Position numbers and translations under genes: made by a program. Below the pieces are notes generated by a model that was not told where the DNA came from, did no database searches, and saw nothing but the letters and a program-made list of their open reading frames with translations. A stretch of DNA of 64,000 nucleotides from Comamonadaceae bacterium (GTDB lineage Bacteria; Pseudomonadota; Gammaproteobacteria; Burkholderiales; Burkholderiaceae_C), in assembly GCA_947443645.1 (NCBI GenBank), contig CANEXF010000003.1, forward strand, positions 178,122 through 242,121, in the 5' to 3' direction. This document shows positions 18,634 through 28,348 of this stretch, piece after piece (the stretch's first letter is position 1; every line of letters starts with the position of its first letter).

Positions 18634-19481
18634 GCCGCATCCTTTCGCGGCGACTTGTAGCGCCCATAACCCCACAAATACTGGCCAGGCTGGCTCAGCA
18701 CAATCGCCTCTATGGCCTGGTTGATCCGGGTGACCAGCGTCAGCAGATCGGCCTTGCTGGCTCGCGCGTCTTCAGCCACCACAGGCGGCCAGATTTTGAC
18801 CACATAGCCACGGCCACGGGGCAGTCGTTCGGCGCTGACCGGCAGCAGCACAGCGCCACTTTGCAGCGCCAGCCGCGCCGCCAGCGTCATGGTGTAGGCC
18901 GGTTTGCCAAAAAACGGCGCCCACAGCCCGAGTCCTTCGGGCGGAACCTGGTCGGTCAGCAGCGCGACGGCCTGGTTGGCCTTGAGGGCTTTATGCATCA
19001 GGCGTATGCCGCTCAGGCTGGCCGGGACCACCGTCAACTGCGGCCGCTGCCGGCTCGCTTGCTCCAAAGAGGCGAGCCAGGACTTACGGGCAGGCCGGTA
19101 AATCGCCGTTATCGGGCCATACAACTCGGCCAAAGCCTGCGGGCCGAGCTCAAAACTGCCGCAATGAGGTCCAAAAAAAATGACCCCTTTGCCCTCTGCA
19201 AAGGCCTGCGACGCATGGGCCTGGCCTTCAAACCGGACCTTGTCCAGGCATGATTCTCTTTGCGGCCTGAGCCAGAGTTTTGGCAACTCCGCGACAAAAC
19301 GCCCGGCCTCGGCAATCGCTGGCCGGGCAAGTTCAAAAGGCAAGCCGGCCTGCGCCACATTGGCGCGAAACTGCGCACGGTAGCGGGGACTGGCGGCCCA
19401 CACCAGCCACCCCAAAACGCCGCCCAGAGCGTGCAATACGGCCAGAGGCCAGACAGACAAAAAACGAAATAACCAGAGCAT
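18630..19481 (-). CDS. lpxL: Lipid A biosynthesis acyltransferase, LpxL family (first of a tandem pair)
   Basis: Homologue of the preceding entry, with the variant catalytic motif HX4E (FGPHCGSFELG) and conserved downstream segments AIYRPARKSWL and LLTDQVPPEGLGLWAPFFG. One membrane segment lies at the N-terminus. I prefer the ATG at 19481 (MLWLFRFL) over a TTG four codons upstream; neither has a strong binding site. 283 residues. The pair probably forms one coupled transcription unit that acylates Kdo2-lipid A twice, divergent from metK. Confidence 0.88.
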   Translation of the reverse strand: MLWLFRFLSVWPLAVLHALGGVLGWLVWAASPRYRAQFRANVAQAGLPFELARPAIAEAGRFVAELPKLWLRPQRESCLDKVRFEGQAHASQAFAEGKGVIFFGPHCGSFELGPQALAELYGPITAIYRPARKSWLASLEQASRQRPQLTVVPASLSGIRLMHKALKANQAVALLTDQVPPEGLGLWAPFFGKPAYTMTLAARLALQSGAVLLPVSAERLPRGRGYVVKIWPPVVAEDARASKADLLTLVTRINQAIEAIVLSQPGQYLWGYGRYKSPRKDAA

Positions 19482-19560
19482 CCAGGCGATCAAAAAAAGT
19501 AAAGAGGGGGCGGTGAAAAAATGAAACAGCGGGCAAAAAGCAGGGTCTGACGTGGCGTCT

Positions 19561-19685
19561 TATAATCGGGCCTGTCGCTGAGTTACTGAACAACTTGCAG
19601 AGCGACATTAAACCAAACTGCTAAAGCGTTCGCCGAGGCATTCCAAGCTGGCAACGCGCCAACTAACTTTAATGGAGTGTACAAA
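19561..19685 (+). promoter_or_regulatory. metK promoter and structured 5' leader
   Basis: TATAAT at 19561-19566 is a consensus -10 box with no good -35. The leader then folds on paper into a hairpin (GTCGCT 19574-19579 with AGCGAC 19601-19606), and a longer domain closed by ATTAAA (19607-19612) and TTTAAT (19668-19673), containing GCGTT-C-GCC (19626-19634) paired with GGCAACGC (19650-19657). TTTAAT abuts the GGAG ribosome binding site at 19674-19677, so closing that helix could hinder translation. It does not look like the SAH riboswitch I know from betaproteobacteria. Function is inference. Confidence 0.5.
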
Positions 19686-20870
19686 ATGGCGAACGATTTT
19701 CTCTTTACCTCTGAATCCGTCTCTGAAGGCCACCCGGACAAGGTCGCCGACCAGATTTCCGATGCCATTCTGGATGCCATCTTCAAACAAGACCCGCTGT
19801 CACGCGTGGCCGCCGAAACCCTGACCAACACCGGATTGGTGGTTCTGGCGGGTGAAATCACCACCAACGCCCATGTGGATTACATCCAGGTGGCACGCGA
19901 CACCATCAAGCGCATTGGCTACGACAACACCGAATACGGCATTGACTACAAGGGCTGCGCGGTCATGGTCTGCTATGACAAGCAGTCCAACGACATCGCC
20001 CAGGGCGTAGACCATGCGTCAGACGACCACCTGAACACGGGCGCTGGCGACCAGGGCCTGATGTTTGGCTACGCCTGCGACGAAACACCAGAGCTGATGC
20101 CTGCACCAATTTATTATGCGCACCGCCTGGTCGAGCGCCAGGCCCAGCTGCGCAAGGACGGCCGCCTGCCTTTCCTGCGCCCTGACGCGAAAAGCCAGGT
20201 CACCATGCGCTACGTCGATGGCAAGCCGCACAGCATTGACACAGTGGTGCTGTCGACCCAGCACAGCCCGGACCAGAGCGAAACCCCGCACAAGATGAAG
20301 GCCTCGTTCATCGAAGCCATCATCGAAGAAATCATCAAGCCGGTGCTGCCCAAGGGCATGCTGACCAAGGACACCCGCTACCTGATCAACCCGACCGGCC
20401 GTTTTGTCATAGGCGGCCCGCAAGGCGATTGCGGCCTGACCGGTCGCAAGATCATTGTGGACACCTACGGCGGTGCCTGCCCGCACGGCGGCGGCGCCTT
20501 CAGCGGCAAGGATCCGAGCAAGGTTGACCGTTCAGCCGCCTATGCAGCGCGCTATGTTGCAAAAAACATCGTGGCAGCCGGCCTGGCCAAGCAATGCCAG
20601 ATTCAGGTGGCGTATGCGATTGGCGTGGCCAAGCCCATGAACGTGACGGTGTACACCGAAGGCACGGGCGTGATTTCTGACGAAAAACTCTCGGCGCTGG
20701 TGCAGGAACACTTTGACCTGCGGCCAAAAGGCATCATCCAGATGCTCGATCTGCTGCGCCCCATCTATGAAAAGACCGCAGCCTACGGCCACTTCGGTCG
20801 CGACGAACCAGAATTCACCTGGGAGCGTACCGATAAAGCTGCGGCCCTCCGGGCTGCAGCCGGCTTGTAA
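19686..20870 (+). CDS. metK: S-adenosylmethionine synthetase
   Basis: Makes S-adenosylmethionine from methionine and ATP in the cytoplasm. The 394-residue protein has all family blocks: [13 protein letters not shown] at the N-terminus, [12 protein letters not shown] (ATP region), [19 protein letters not shown], and [23 protein letters not shown] split between two parts of the active site. The ATG at 19686 is eight bases after GGAG; an earlier GTG is less likely. A short duplicate of its last codons lies 118 bases downstream, suggesting that this gene replaced or duplicated an older copy. Confidence 0.97.
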   Translation: MANDFLFTSESVSEGHPDKVADQISDAILDAIFKQDPLSRVAAETLTNTGLVVLAGEITTNAHVDYIQVARDTIKRIGYDNTEYGIDYKGCAVMVCYDKQSNDIAQGVDHASDDHLNTGAGDQGLMFGYACDETPELMPAPIYYAHRLVERQAQLRKDGRLPFLRPDAKSQVTMRYVDGKPHSIDTVVLSTQHSPDQSETPHKMKASFIEAIIEEIIKPVLPKGMLTKDTRYLINPTGRFVIGGPQGDCGLTGRKIIVDTYGGACPHGGGAFSGKDPSKVDRSAAYAARYVAKNIVAAGLAKQCQIQVAYAIGVAKPMNVTVYTEGTGVISDEKLSALVQEHFDLRPKGIIQMLDLLRPIYEKTAAYGHFGRDEPEFTWERTDKAAALRAAAGL

Positions 20871-20876
20871 AAGCCG

Positions 20877-20936
20877 CCGCGCATCGCGCGGTATTGGGAT
20901 GCGGGCGAAGTTCATATTCGCGTAGCGAATGTGAAC
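20877..20936 (+). repeat. Two palindromes between metK and the metK remnant
   Basis: CCGCGC-ATC-GCGCGG (20877-20891) is followed by GTTCATATTCGC-GTA-GCGAATGTGAAC (20910-20936), a 12-bp stem with a single G-T pair. Neither is followed by a T-run, so they look like REP-type palindromes rather than terminators. Confidence 0.6.
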
Positions 20937-20990
20937 GCAGACCAAAAGACGGACAAGGCAGCTGCGCTGCGAGCGGCTGCGGGCCTCTAA
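20937..20990 (+). pseudogene. Remnant of a second metK 3' end
   Basis: The frame ending in TAA at 20988-20990 reads [14 protein letters not shown]. Its final 13 residues, [13 protein letters not shown], are identical to the C-terminus of the intact MetK just upstream, yet nearly every codon differs at the third position (for example ACG GAC AAG GCA against ACC GAT AAA GCT). Upstream of this tail the similarity stops at a pair of palindromes. It cannot be expressed as a protein by itself. The simplest reading is the tail of the ancestral metK left after gene replacement. Confidence 0.75.
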
Positions 20991-21012
20991 ATCAGAGCCA
21001 GCAAATCAAAAA

Positions 21013-21044
21013 GCCACCTGACTTAACTGCAGGTGGCTTTTTTT
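21013..21044 (+). terminator. Rho-independent terminator of the metK unit
   Basis: GCCACCTG (21013-21020) pairs with CAGGTGGC (21030-21037) around a nine-base loop and is followed by seven T residues. It lies just after the metK remnant, as expected if it terminated the ancestral gene. Confidence 0.9.
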
Positions 21045-21073
21045 CGTCCAAGCCTCGGCACAACAGCAGCGCA

Positions 21074-21478
21074 TCATGGCTTCAGATAGTCCAGACTGAG
21101 CTTGCCCGCCGCAGCCGCCAGGCCACTCACAGCAGAGCCCCAGGCCATGTCCAGCAGTGTCAAGCCCACCGGCCAGTTCTTGATCACCGCGAGGTTGGTC
21201 AGGTCATAGGTGGCATAGGCAAAAAAGCCAAACAAGGCGCCCATGCCCGCCACCCGCAGCACGCTGCTTCCGGTTTCGCCGGGTAACACGGCAAAAACCA
21301 GCAAGCCCACAGGAAACAGCAGATAAAAAGCGGCAGCGGCCAGTAAATTGGGGGAATCCGTGAGCAAGCTGCCCATGCCTTGCTGGTACCACGACACAGC
21401 GATCACGCGAAGCCAAAGCATGTCCACCAAAAACATGCACAGAAACACGGTGAGGTAGATACCCAAATATTTCAACAT
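21074..21478 (-). CDS. DUF2177 family membrane protein
   Basis: Uncharacterised inner-membrane protein of about 134 residues. The ATG at 21478 (MLKYLGIYLTVF) follows a GGAGG four bases upstream. Four hydrophobic segments are visible, with the family-like FLVDMLWL in the first and the conserved FAYATYDLTNLAVIKNWP before the third, whose YDLTN motif is characteristic of DUF2177. It is convergent with the metK unit and divergent from the desaturase gene. No biochemical role is known to me. Confidence 0.8.
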   Translation of the reverse strand: MLKYLGIYLTVFLCMFLVDMLWLRVIAVSWYQQGMGSLLTDSPNLLAAAAFYLLFPVGLLVFAVLPGETGSSVLRVAGMGALFGFFAYATYDLTNLAVIKNWPVGLTLLDMAWGSAVSGLAAAAGKLSLDYLKP

Positions 21479-21667
21479 GGCGCCTCCGGTTGTAACAAGG
21501 TTGTGTCGGCGGCTTGCCGTCTTTTCATGATATCCGCAAGCGGGCAAAGTCAGGTCAGCTAAACGGTAGCCCCTTGAATCTTGACGTGCATCAATACGCC
21601 CAGGGCCAGACTCCATAAGCTCTGCGTATTCGACTCATTTCAGCCGTCCAGCGCCGGTAAATCACCG

Positions 21668-22795
21668 ATGCCCAGCAGCTACACCCCCACTATGAATCTT
21701 GCTCTGCCCCAAGCTCCTCTCCAAGCGCTCACGCCAGCCATTCCACATCGCAAAGTCATACGTTCCTGGCTGGCGCCGATTTCCAACAAAAACACCGCCT
21801 GGGCCTTGTGCCTGGTGCTGGTCGACCTGGCGCTGTTCGCCCTGCTGCTCACCGCGGCCGTGCTTTTGACACAGCCAGCGCTGAAAGTCCTGGCCGGAAT
21901 CCTCAGCGGCCTGGTGATTGGCCGGCTATTCATCCTGGGCCACGACGCCTGCCACCAAAGCCTGACCGAGCACCGACGACTCAACCGTTGGCTGGGGCGT
22001 CTGGTCTTCATGCCCTCGCTCACGCCTTACAGCCTCTGGGATGTTGGCCACAACGTGGTCCATCACGGTTATACCAACCTCAAGGACTTCGACTTTGTCT
22101 GGCAGCCACACGCCCAGCAAGCTTATGCCGAGATGCCAGCCTGGCGCCAGGCGCTGGAGCGGCTGTACCGAAGCGGCTGGGCGCCTTGGCTCTACTACCT
22201 GGTGGAGATCTGGTGGAAACGCATGTACTTTCCATCGAGGAAAGTCATGCCTACACGCCGCTTTATTTTCATGGCTGATTGCGTACTCGTCACGGCGGTA
22301 GCAGCCGTGTGGGTCGCAGCGCTGGTCTACGCGGCGCGGGCTTCCGGCCAATCCGTGGCCTGGGTGCTGGGTTCTGCCTTTGTGTTGCCGCTGTTTGTCT
22401 GGAACGCATTGATCGGTTTCGTCGTCTACGTTCACCACACGCACACCAGCGTCGCCTGGTACAACAACAAAAAAGAATGGTCCGCCGCCAGCCCCTTTGT
22501 GTCGACCACCGTGCACCTGCGCTTTGGCGCCGGCCTGGGCGCGGCCCTGCATCACATCATGGAACATACGGCGCACCATGTAGACATGGGTGTGCCGCTT
22601 TACCGCCTCAAACAAGCGCAGGCCTTGCTGGAAGAAAAAATGCCGGGTGCCATCGTGGTCCAGCGTTTTTCATGGGCCTGGTATTTCGAGACCGCCAAGC
22701 GCTGCAAGCTCTACGATTTTGAAAAGCAATGCTGGACGGACTTCTCGGGCCGGCCAACCAGCCCGCCCAAACAGCCTGCAGCCATAGAAAGCTAG
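21668..22795 (+). CDS. Membrane fatty acid desaturase
   Basis: Di-iron integral-membrane desaturase or related hydroxylase. The three histidine boxes are present: HDACH (92-96), HNVVHH (128-133) and HHIMEHTAHH near residue 300, with hydrophobic spans between them. I use the ATG at 21668; a later ATG at 21692 is possible. The pattern is close to the DesA-type acyl-lipid family, but regiospecificity and substrate cannot be told. Its stop overlaps that of the convergent universal stress gene by four bases. Confidence 0.85.
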   Translation: MPSSYTPTMNLALPQAPLQALTPAIPHRKVIRSWLAPISNKNTAWALCLVLVDLALFALLLTAAVLLTQPALKVLAGILSGLVIGRLFILGHDACHQSLTEHRRLNRWLGRLVFMPSLTPYSLWDVGHNVVHHGYTNLKDFDFVWQPHAQQAYAEMPAWRQALERLYRSGWAPWLYYLVEIWWKRMYFPSRKVMPTRRFIFMADCVLVTAVAAVWVAALVYAARASGQSVAWVLGSAFVLPLFVWNALIGFVVYVHHTHTSVAWYNNKKEWSAASPFVSTTVHLRFGAGLGAALHHIMEHTAHHVDMGVPLYRLKQAQALLEEKMPGAIVVQRFSWAWYFETAKRCKLYDFEKQCWTDFSGRPTSPPKQPAAIES

Positions 22796-23271
22796 GCTGT
22801 TGCTCCGCCAGCACCTTCGGCGTCTTCGGAGCCGCGCACCAGCAGCACCGGAACTGGCGAAAGACGCAATATCTGCTCGGCGTCACTGCCCACGAAAACC
22901 CGTCGAAAGCCGCGCCGGCCATGCGTGCCTATGACAATCAGTTCAGCCGGCCAACTCAGCGCCTGTGCCACGACAGCATCACACAAGCGGCCGCTACCGT
23001 CGTCTATAAGCATTGTTTCTGCGCTGACGCCGCCGGCCGCAGCCGTGTCCTGACACTGTTTCAGGATTTTTTGCCCCTCTTCGCGCAGCACGGGCAGCAG
23101 GTCGCTGACAAATACTGCAGGCGATTCAAAGCCGCCTATGTAGGCAAAAGGATCGACAAAGTGCAGCAGCTTCAGGCGTGCGCCTGTGAGTTTGGCCAGT
23201 TTGATGGCCTCGTTCAGACCACGGTTGGAAGTGGGACTGCCGTCCACGGGCACCAGAATTTGCTTGTACAT
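22792..23271 (-). CDS. Universal stress protein (UspA family)
   Basis: Cytoplasmic ATP-binding Usp fold, 159 residues. The start MYKQILVPVDGS has GGAG six bases upstream, making the in-frame ATG four codons earlier unlikely. The ATP-binding signature G-2X-G-9X-GS is complete in GTHGRRGFRRVFVGSDA, so it belongs to the nucleotide-binding subclass. It precedes no operon partner; the neighbour upstream on the same strand is the beta-CASP RNase, a pairing that might reflect stress control of RNA turnover (inference). Confidence 0.9.
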   Translation of the reverse strand: MYKQILVPVDGSPTSNRGLNEAIKLAKLTGARLKLLHFVDPFAYIGGFESPAVFVSDLLPVLREEGQKILKQCQDTAAAGGVSAETMLIDDGSGRLCDAVVAQALSWPAELIVIGTHGRRGFRRVFVGSDAEQILRLSPVPVLLVRGSEDAEGAGGATA

Positions 23272-23414
23272 GATCAACTCCATTGATGCGTTCGGCGAAT
23301 TTGCCGGCTACGGCTTTTAGTGTGATCGCGGCGCATGCAGCAAGCCTTGACAAGGCTCAACAACAAAGAAAAAAGAGTGCCGGCGCCCAGCCCAAGCGCG
23401 AAAGTTCGCGCGGT

Positions 23415-24773
23415 CTAATCGAGCGCAACCAACTCGAGGTAATCCGGCACGCTGCAAGTCCAATGCAGTTCGCGCTCTATGCGTTGGCGCATGGCGTCGG
23501 CCGCATCCGGCTCACCGTGCGTGATGAAGGTCCGCCTCGGAGTCCGCTCAAAAGCGCGCAGCCACTGAACAATCTCTGCCCCATCGGCATGCGCCGAAAG
23601 CGTTGTGAGCGCTTGTACCTCGGCGCGCACCGGTACATCCGTGCCGTGAATGCGTATGGTCTGGGCGCCTGCAAGCATGGCCGCGCCGCGCGTGCCGCCC
23701 GCCTGGTAGCCGGCAAACAAAATGGTGTTGCGCTCATGTGGCAAAAAAGCCTTCAGATGGTGTACCACACGCCCGCCCGTCGCCATGCCGCTGGCCGCAA
23801 TGATCACCATGGGGCCGCGCTTTTTATTCAGCGCCTCGGATTCCTCCGGACTGTTGACAATGTGCGCGGCGCTGCACATGGCCTCGCACTCGCTGAACGA
23901 CAGCCGGTGTTCTGTGCGGTAGGTCCGGTAGAGCTCGGTCGCATTGGCGGCCATGGGACTGTTCAGGTAAATCGGCAGATCCGCGATCGCCCCTTTGCTT
24001 TTCAGCAAATGCATGCAGTACAGAAGGCTTTGCGCCCGCCCCACTGCAAACGCCGGAATGATCACGGCGCCGCCACGCGCCGACGTGCGCTTGATCACGT
24101 CCGCCAGTTTGTCCAGCGGGTCGTCCTTTTCATGCAGGCGGTTGCCATAAGTCGACTCGACCACCAGGTAGTCGGCTGGCGGCGGCACCTGCGGCGCGGC
24201 CAGCACCAGATCCTGGGGTCGGCCAATATCGCCGGAGAACAGTATCGAGCGTTTATCGCTGCGAATATGCACAAAGGCTGAGCCCAGCATGTGACCCGAC
24301 GGCGTCAAGCTTGCGGTCAAGCCCGCTACGGGACTGAAGTCCTGATGAAAAGCGACCCCCTTGAACTGCCGCAAGCAGCGCTCGGCATCGGCGCGCGTGT
24401 ACAGCGGCAATGCCGGCTGATGCTTGGAGAACCCGTGCCGGTTGGCGTAGTTCGCCTCTTCCTCCTGCAGATACCCGCTGTCCGGCAGCAAGATGCTGCA
24501 CAGGTCAAGAGCCGCCTCCGTGCAATACACCGTGCCTCTAAACCCTTGCCGTACCAGCAGCGGGACATAACCGCTGTGGTCAATATGGGCATGCGTGAGA
24601 ACCACGGCATCGATGTCGCTGGCCGGAACCGGCAGCGCCGCCCAGTTACGCAGACGCAGCTGTTTGTAGCCCTGAAACAGGCCGCAGTCGACCAAGAGCT
24701 TTGCGCCCTCATGCTGCAGCAGGTATTTGGAGCCGGTGACGGTGCCTGTCGCACCCAAAAACTGAAGATTCAA
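23415..24773 (-). CDS. Metallo-beta-lactamase/beta-CASP RNA-processing nuclease
   Basis: CPSF73/RNase J-like zinc nuclease family. With the TTG start at 24773 (MNLQFLGATGTVTGS, GGGG six bases upstream) the zinc motif HAHIDH is at residues 61-66. SGDIGRP, the beta-CASP insert with SGMATGGRVVHHL, and the C-terminal SAHADG and THGEP motifs follow. A TTG four codons upstream is an alternative. At about 452 residues it lacks the extra C-terminal domain of true RNase J, so it fits the YsH-like exonuclease group annotated as RNA-processing exonucleases in proteobacteria. Confidence 0.9.
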   Translation of the reverse strand: MNLQFLGATGTVTGSKYLLQHEGAKLLVDCGLFQGYKQLRLRNWAALPVPASDIDAVVLTHAHIDHSGYVPLLVRQGFRGTVYCTEAALDLCSILLPDSGYLQEEEANYANRHGFSKHQPALPLYTRADAERCLRQFKGVAFHQDFSPVAGLTASLTPSGHMLGSAFVHIRSDKRSILFSGDIGRPQDLVLAAPQVPPPADYLVVESTYGNRLHEKDDPLDKLADVIKRTSARGGAVIIPAFAVGRAQSLLYCMHLLKSKGAIADLPIYLNSPMAANATELYRTYRTEHRLSFSECEAMCSAAHIVNSPEESEALNKKRGPMVIIAASGMATGGRVVHHLKAFLPHERNTILFAGYQAGGTRGAAMLAGAQTIRIHGTDVPVRAEVQALTTLSAHADGAEIVQWLRAFERTPRRTFITHGEPDAADAMRQRIERELHWTCSVPDYLELVALD

Positions 24774-24906
24774 GGTATGCCCCAAAAGCCTGCAAGACGC
24801 ATTTGGATCTTAGGCAGCAAGCTGCTGCCGGCATTGACGCAGCGCAAGCTTTGCCCGAACGTAGCGCCAGCAAGGCATAGAAAATACCGCGTCCTTATTC
24901 TGGACC

Positions 24907-24936
24907 CTTGAAAACGGTCACAAATGCTCCTATGAT
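24907..24936 (+). promoter_or_regulatory. groESL promoter
   Basis: TTGAAA (24908-24913) and TATGAT (24931-24936) are separated by 17 bases, a near-consensus sigma-70 promoter. The -35 box lies within CTTGAAA, which also matches the sigma-32 -35 element. The -10 box touches the CIRCE operator. Confidence 0.8.
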
Positions 24937-24962
24937 TAGCACTCGACGGTATTGAGTGCTAA
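24936..24962 (+). promoter_or_regulatory. CIRCE operator (HrcA binding site)
   Basis: TTAGCACTC (24936-24944), a nine-base spacer and GAGTGCTAA (24954-24962) form a perfect consensus CIRCE element. It overlaps the transcription start region of groES, so the chaperonin operon is very likely repressed by HrcA and induced by heat shock. hrcA is not in this window. Confidence 0.97.
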
Positions 24963-25055
24963 CAAGCCCTGCTCAAACCGCGCAATGCCAGGCGCCAGCT
25001 GCATTAGTTGGTGCTTTTGATTTTTAAACCCATTGTTTTAAAACAAGGAGCTCTC

Positions 25056-25346
25056 ATGAAACTTCGTCCTTTGCACGACCGCGTGATCGTCAAACGCGTG
25101 GAAAACGAAACCAAAACCGCCTCCGGCATCGTCATTCCTGACAGCGCTGCTGAAAAGCCTGATCAAGGCGAAGTTCTGGCTGTCGGTCCTGGCAAAAAGA
25201 ATGACAAGGGCGAAATCAGCGCCATGGCCGTCAAGGTCGGCGATCGCGTCCTGTTCGGCAAATACAGTGGCCAGACCGTCAAGGTCGATGGCGACGAATT
25301 GCTGGTCATGAAAGAAGACGACCTGTTTGCTGTTGTCGAGAAGTAA
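25056..25346 (+). CDS. groS: Co-chaperonin GroES
   Basis: Heptameric lid of the GroEL folding chamber. The 96-residue product begins [16 protein letters not shown], with AAGGAG five bases before the ATG, and contains the mobile-loop region ([19 protein letters not shown]) and the conserved [11 protein letters not shown]. First gene of a heat-shock operon with groEL, controlled by a CIRCE element. Confidence 0.98.
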   Translation: MKLRPLHDRVIVKRVENETKTASGIVIPDSAAEKPDQGEVLAVGPGKKNDKGEISAMAVKVGDRVLFGKYSGQTVKVDGDELLVMKEDDLFAVVEK

Positions 25347-25374
25347 TTCTCAGGCGACCTTCAGTCACTATTAA

Positions 25375-25423
25375 ATTAATAGCTGCTTGCGCCCGTATTT
25401 ATTGGGCTAGCGGCTTAAATGAC
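25375..25423 (+). repeat. Dispersed TAGCTGCTT-type repeat between groES and groEL
   Basis: Contains ATTAATAGCTGCTTGCGCCC and then an ATTGGGCTAGCGGC arm; GCCC and GGGC can pair. It fills half the 106-base groES-groEL gap, so it is transcribed with the operon. Confidence 0.7.
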
Positions 25424-25443
25424 CCTTATTTAACCCTTTTTAG

Positions 25444-27105
<1,662 letters not shown>

Positions 27106-27145
27106 TTTCCGGGGACGCAGCCTGATCTGCGTTCAAAAGCCCAAA

Positions 27146-27180
27146 GGGCCACAGCGCGAAAGCGCTGTGGCCCTTTTTTT
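27146..27180 (+). terminator. Rho-independent terminator of groESL
   Basis: GGGCCACAGCGC (27146-27157), a GAAA tetraloop and GCGCTGTGGCCC (27162-27173) form a perfect 12-bp stem followed by seven T residues. Confidence 0.97.
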
Positions 27181-27271
27181 ATGCGTCGAAAAATATGCCG
27201 AAACTGCTTATAGCGCTTTAAATACTTGCTGTTTAAGCTAGCAAATTTATAGCGAACTCGGCATGAAAGCC

Positions 27272-28264
27272 TTATTTTTCGGCCATTCCCAAAGCCTTGT
27301 CGTAATAGGACAGGTCCAGGTATTTGGCCGGGTCCGGCGCACGTCCGCCCCATTGCCCTTCCATTTCAGCGCGCATCGCGAGCACGTTACGAAAGCCCTC
27401 AAGACTGAAGCGCGCATCCACGGCCAAACCGAAACCCGGTGTGGTCAGGGCTTCGTAGCTTTGCGCCGCCACAGTCGGCGGCAGCTTGAAACGGTCTTCG
27501 AGCAACTTGATCATCTCAGCGCGATTTGCCGGATCCATGGCGTAGCGCGAGCCTTCAATATAGGCGGCCATGTAGCGCTCCAGCGCAGAAGCATTGGCGC
27601 TCGCCCAAGTTCTCATCACAAACGCACCCTGGGCCTGGTAGGGGCCAGCCAGATCCGTGGCGCGACCCAGGCTCTTGATGCCGCGCTCACGCACAGTGAA
27701 AGAAAACGGTGGGTTCACCATGCTGGCGACCAGTTCGGGGTTGCTCACCATGGCGGCTGAACGCCCCTGGGTACCACCGGCGAGCTTGAGGCTGTAGTCG
27801 CGACCTTCGAGCAGACCATTATTTTTGAGGATCTTCTTGGCAACCAGCGCGTAGGCGGTGTTCGGTGCATCCACCGCAAGTGATTTGCCGCGGATGTCGG
27901 CGAAGGACGCGATCTCGGGTCTGACCATGAACTCATTCATGCCAGAGTCACCACCCATCACAATGATCACGTCATCTTTAGCCACTTCGACCATGGCCAC
28001 CGCGTTATCAACCGCTGCAATCGCGATCTCAAACCGCCCGGCCGGCAACCCGGCGCGCTGGGCATCGGAGTTGGGCGTGTTTTGCACCTCAATCGTCAGA
28101 CCGCGCCTGGTGAAAAATCCTTTGTCTATCGCAGCCAGTAGCGGGAGATTGCTGGAGCCCGGAAACACATTGACGCGCAGGGTAGCGGGCGCAGGCGCCG
28201 TGGCGCAGCCCGCAATGAAAACAGCCGCAAACGCAGCTGCAGCCGAGAAAAAACGACGATGCAT
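27272..28264 (-). CDS. Orphan ABC transporter substrate-binding lipoprotein (SsuA/NMT1-like)
   Basis: Likely periplasmic binding protein of the nitrate/sulfonate/thiamine-precursor group. The 330-residue product has a lipobox FIAGC with Cys20 and the family pattern LRVNVFPGSSNLPLLAAIDKGFFTRRGLTIEVQ, with later segments (DIRGKSLAVDAPNTAYALVAKKIL) typical of the fold. A GGAG lies seven bases before the ATG. No permease or ATPase gene is adjacent, so substrate is unknown; the short gaps to groEL and pgi exclude a local transporter operon. Confidence 0.82.
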   Translation of the reverse strand: MHRRFFSAAAAFAAVFIAGCATAPAPATLRVNVFPGSSNLPLLAAIDKGFFTRRGLTIEVQNTPNSDAQRAGLPAGRFEIAIAAVDNAVAMVEVAKDDVIIVMGGDSGMNEFMVRPEIASFADIRGKSLAVDAPNTAYALVAKKILKNNGLLEGRDYSLKLAGGTQGRSAAMVSNPELVASMVNPPFSFTVRERGIKSLGRATDLAGPYQAQGAFVMRTWASANASALERYMAAYIEGSRYAMDPANRAEMIKLLEDRFKLPPTVAAQSYEALTTPGFGLAVDARFSLEGFRNVLAMRAEMEGQWGGRAPDPAKYLDLSYYDKALGMAEK

Positions 28265-28348
28265 AAACAGTCTCCTACATAGTTATTGATGTGGAAACGA
28301 TTATCCGGCATCGCCCGGAAAGCCCTGCCCGCACGCAGGCGTCAGTGA

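Noticed and set aside
19635..19660. SAH riboswitch upstream of metK
   Set aside because: CCGAGG and GGCAACGC recall fragments of it, but the order of helices and the conserved core do not match, so no class is assigned.
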